Below, in pieces: positions 6,161 to 7,295 of a stretch of DNA of 7,295 nucleotides. Source of the DNA: Mycobacterium sp. (GTDB lineage: Bacteria > Actinomycetota > Actinomycetes > Mycobacteriales > Mycobacteriaceae). Position 1 is the first letter of the stretch. Every line of letters begins with the position of its first letter. Both the position numbers and the translations under genes were made by a program. The notes beneath the pieces are model-generated. The model was not told where the DNA came from and made no database searches. It worked only from the letters and a program-made list of their open reading frames with translations. The stretch lies in the NCBI GenBank assembly GCA_023264755.1, contig JAHFVB010000256.1:1-7295 (forward strand), given 5' to 3'.

Positions 6161-6164
6161 ACCT
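6159..6164 (+). promoter_or_regulatory. Possible fadD3 -10 element
   Basis: TAACCT on the plus strand fits TANNNT and would place the fadD3 transcription start near 6171, inside the KstR2 box, with a leader of about 25 nt carrying the AGAGGAG ribosome site. TAGGCT at 6154-6159 is an alternative. The two divergent promoters therefore appear to overlap around one operator. Confidence 0.4.
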
Positions 6165-6178
6165 ACCAAGCACTTGCT
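6165..6178. promoter_or_regulatory. KstR2 operator in the fadE30-fadD3 divergent promoter
   Basis: ACCAAGCACTTGCT matches AnCAAGnnCTTGnT at every defined position. It lies in the 47-bp gap between the divergent start codons, the position known for a KstR2 site between Rv3560c and Rv3561 in M. tuberculosis. One site can repress both directions. Over 17 bases it matches the kstR2 operator at 15 positions, including flanking CTTGCTT. Confidence 0.93.
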
Positions 6179-6183
6179 TTGTT

Positions 6184-6190
6184 AGAGGAG
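6184..6190 (+). promoter_or_regulatory. Ribosome binding site of fadD3
   Basis: AGAGGAG followed by CCTCA and ATG at 6196-6198 has normal spacing and strong anti-16S complementarity. It fixes the fadD3 start, so the extra N-terminal residues described for FadD3 are expected to be translated. Confidence 0.8.
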
Positions 6191-6195
6191 CCTCA

Positions 6196-7295
6196 ATGCC
6201 GACGCCCGCCGATGGGGGTCCCCCCACTCGCGGGGTCACCCCGTCCACCATCCCGGCAGTGTTGGACCGGGTCAGCGCCGAGTTTCCCGAGCAGGCCGCA
6301 CTGATCACCGAGGACCGCCGGCTGACCTTCGGCGAACTCCGCACGGAGGCCAGGCGGGCCGCCGCCGCGCTGATCGCCCACGGCGTCAAGGCCGGCGACC
6401 ACGTCGCGATCTGGTCGCCGAACACCTGGCACTGGGTGGTCGCGTGCCTGGCCATCCACTGCGCCGGCGCCGTCGTCGTGCCGCTCAACACCCGCTATAC
6501 CGCTGGCGAAGCCGCCGACATCCTGGGTCGCACCGCCGCCCCGCTGCTGTTCGTCATGGGCGAGTTCCTCGGCGCCGACAAGGCCGCCCAGCTCGACCTC
6601 GGCGAGCTACCCGCGCTGCGCCACGTCGTCCGCATCCCCGTCGACCGCTCCGACGGGACCTGGGACGAGTTCGTCGCGCACGGCACCGACCTCGCGGCCG
6701 TCGACGCGCGTTGCGCCGCAATCACTCCCGACGACGTCTCCGATGTGCTCTTCACCTCCGGCACCACCGGCCGCAGCAAGGGGGTGCGGTGCGCGCACCG
6801 CCAGTCCCTCGCCGCCCCCGCAGCCTGGGCCGAGTGCGGCGAACTGTCCAGCGCTGACCGCTACCTGTGCATCAACCCGTTCTTCCACAACTTCGGCTAC
6901 AAGGCCGGCATCCTGGCCTGCCTGCAGGTCGGTGCGACGCTGATCCCCGCCCTGACCTTCGATCCCGAGCGCGCCATGCAGGCCGTGCAGGATCAGCGCA
7001 TCACCGTGTTGCCCGGTCCGCCAACCATTTACCAGACGCTGCTCGACCACCCCAAGCGCGGCGACTACGACTTGAGTTCGCTGCGCTTCGCCGTCACCGG
7101 CGCGGCGACCATCCCCGTCGTGCTGATCGAGCGGATGCAGTCCGAACTCGACATCGACATCGTGCTCACCGCCTACGGCCTCACGGAGGCAAGCGGTTTC
7201 GGGACGATGTGCCGCCCCGAAGACGATGCGCTTACCGTGGCGACCACCAGCGGGCGACCCATCGCCTACTTCGAATTGCGCATCGCCGACGAGAC
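6196..7295 (+). CDS. fadD3: FadD3, HIP-CoA synthetase (ANL superfamily; C-terminus cut by window edge)
   Basis: An open frame of 366 codons runs from the ATG at 6196 to the right edge; the family length is about 500, so the C-terminal subdomain is missing only because the window ends. Visible ANL motifs are the P-loop TSGTTGRSKG (187-196) and the adenylate-binding YGLTEAS (327-333). Stretches such as IWSPNTWHWVVACLAIH (72-88), CINPFFHNFGYKAGILACLQ (225-244) and LPGPPTIYQ (272-280) match M. tuberculosis FadD3 (Rv3561). FadD3 uses ATP and CoA to activate HIP, the indanedione propionate left from cholesterol, in the cytoplasm. The product HIP-CoA is also the KstR2 inducer, so this enzyme feeds the regulatory loop. 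Compared with my memory of the tuberculosis protein, the N-terminus carries roughly 11 extra residues encoded by a GC-rich palindromic stretch. Confidence 0.95.
   Translation, partial: MPTPADGGPPTRGVTPSTIPAVLDRVSAEFPEQAALITEDRRLTFGELRTEARRAAAALIAHGVKAGDHVAIWSPNTWHWVVACLAIHCAGAVVVPLNTRYTAGEAADILGRTAAPLLFVMGEFLGADKAAQLDLGELPALRHVVRIPVDRSDGTWDEFVAHGTDLAAVDARCAAITPDDVSDVLFTSGTTGRSKGVRCAHRQSLAAPAAWAECGELSSADRYLCINPFFHNFGYKAGILACLQVGATLIPALTFDPERAMQAVQDQRITVLPGPPTIYQTLLDHPKRGDYDLSSLRFAVTGAATIPVVLIERMQSELDIDIVLTAYGLTEASGFGTMCRPEDDALTVATTSGRPIAYFELRIADE
6211..6236. repeat. GC-rich palindromic element inside the 5' end of fadD3
   Basis: GATGGGGGTCCCCCC is followed by ACTCGCGGGGT. A GGGGG/CCCCC arm pair (6214-6218 with 6220-6224) is followed by a second possible stem, CCCC (6222-6225) with GGGG (6232-6235). 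The layout resembles short dispersed GGGGGTCCCCC-type palindromes I recall from mycobacterial genomes. It encodes DGGPPTRG near residues 6-13, in the extension absent from the tuberculosis homologue. Whether it is a member of a repeat family cannot be shown from one copy. Confidence 0.45.

Noticed and set aside
3916..6304. Plus-strand open frames across ipdF and fadE30 (3916-5046 and 5111-6304)
   Set aside because: They are antisense shadows of two recognised enzymes with intact catalytic motifs, with Arg/His/Gly-rich composition and no plausible start signals.
6084..6491. Minus-strand 135-codon frame over the fadE30 start and the fadD3 5' end
   Set aside because: It overlaps the divergent promoter, both operators and fadD3, whose plus-strand reading carries the conserved ANL sequence. 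There is no family resemblance.

Overview
The window comes from a high-GC actinobacterium, almost certainly a mycobacterium (Mycolicibacterium/Mycobacterium). The outer genes closely resemble the M. tuberculosis steroid ring C/D block Rv3557c (kstR2), Rv3559c (ipdF), Rv3560c (fadE30) and Rv3561 (fadD3), as judged from memory of those proteins. All identifications rest on reading translations and motifs; no search was run.

Layout. Everything from 6148 down to 1 is on the minus strand. In transcription order it is fadE30 (6148-5000), ipdF (4998-4210), a small lipoprotein (4166-3885), a second related small lipoprotein (3790-3512), an OmpR-type response regulator (3439-2765), a HAMP histidine kinase (2768-1737), a polytopic membrane protein of the DUF4153/DUF4173 type (1740-199), and the first 52 codons of kstR2 (157-1, running off the left edge). 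Divergently, fadD3 starts at 6196 on the plus strand and runs off the right edge. There is no gene-free stretch longer than about 100 bases, and no tRNA, rRNA, CRISPR, transposase or convincing terminator was seen.

How it fits together. FadD3 makes the CoA thioester of HIP, the bicyclic product left after cholesterol rings A and B are removed. FadE30 and IpdF act on the following CoA intermediates. KstR2 represses the set and is released by HIP-CoA, the FadD3 product. Two perfect matches to the 14-bp KstR2 palindrome AnCAAGnnCTTGnT are present, one upstream of kstR2 (173-186) and one between fadE30 and fadD3 (6165-6178).

The unusual part is the middle. A compact module of two lipoproteins, regulator, kinase and membrane protein sits between ipdF and kstR2, where M. 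tuberculosis has a PPE gene. Regulator, kinase and membrane protein overlap by 4 bp at each junction, so they look translationally coupled. The kinase has almost no extracytoplasmic part, which makes the coupled membrane protein and the lipoproteins candidates for its sensory input or its target. A second pattern is that all four GTG-start genes that are not translationally coupled have a TANNNT -10-like hexamer 6-7 nt before the start codon, as expected for leaderless mycobacterial transcripts.
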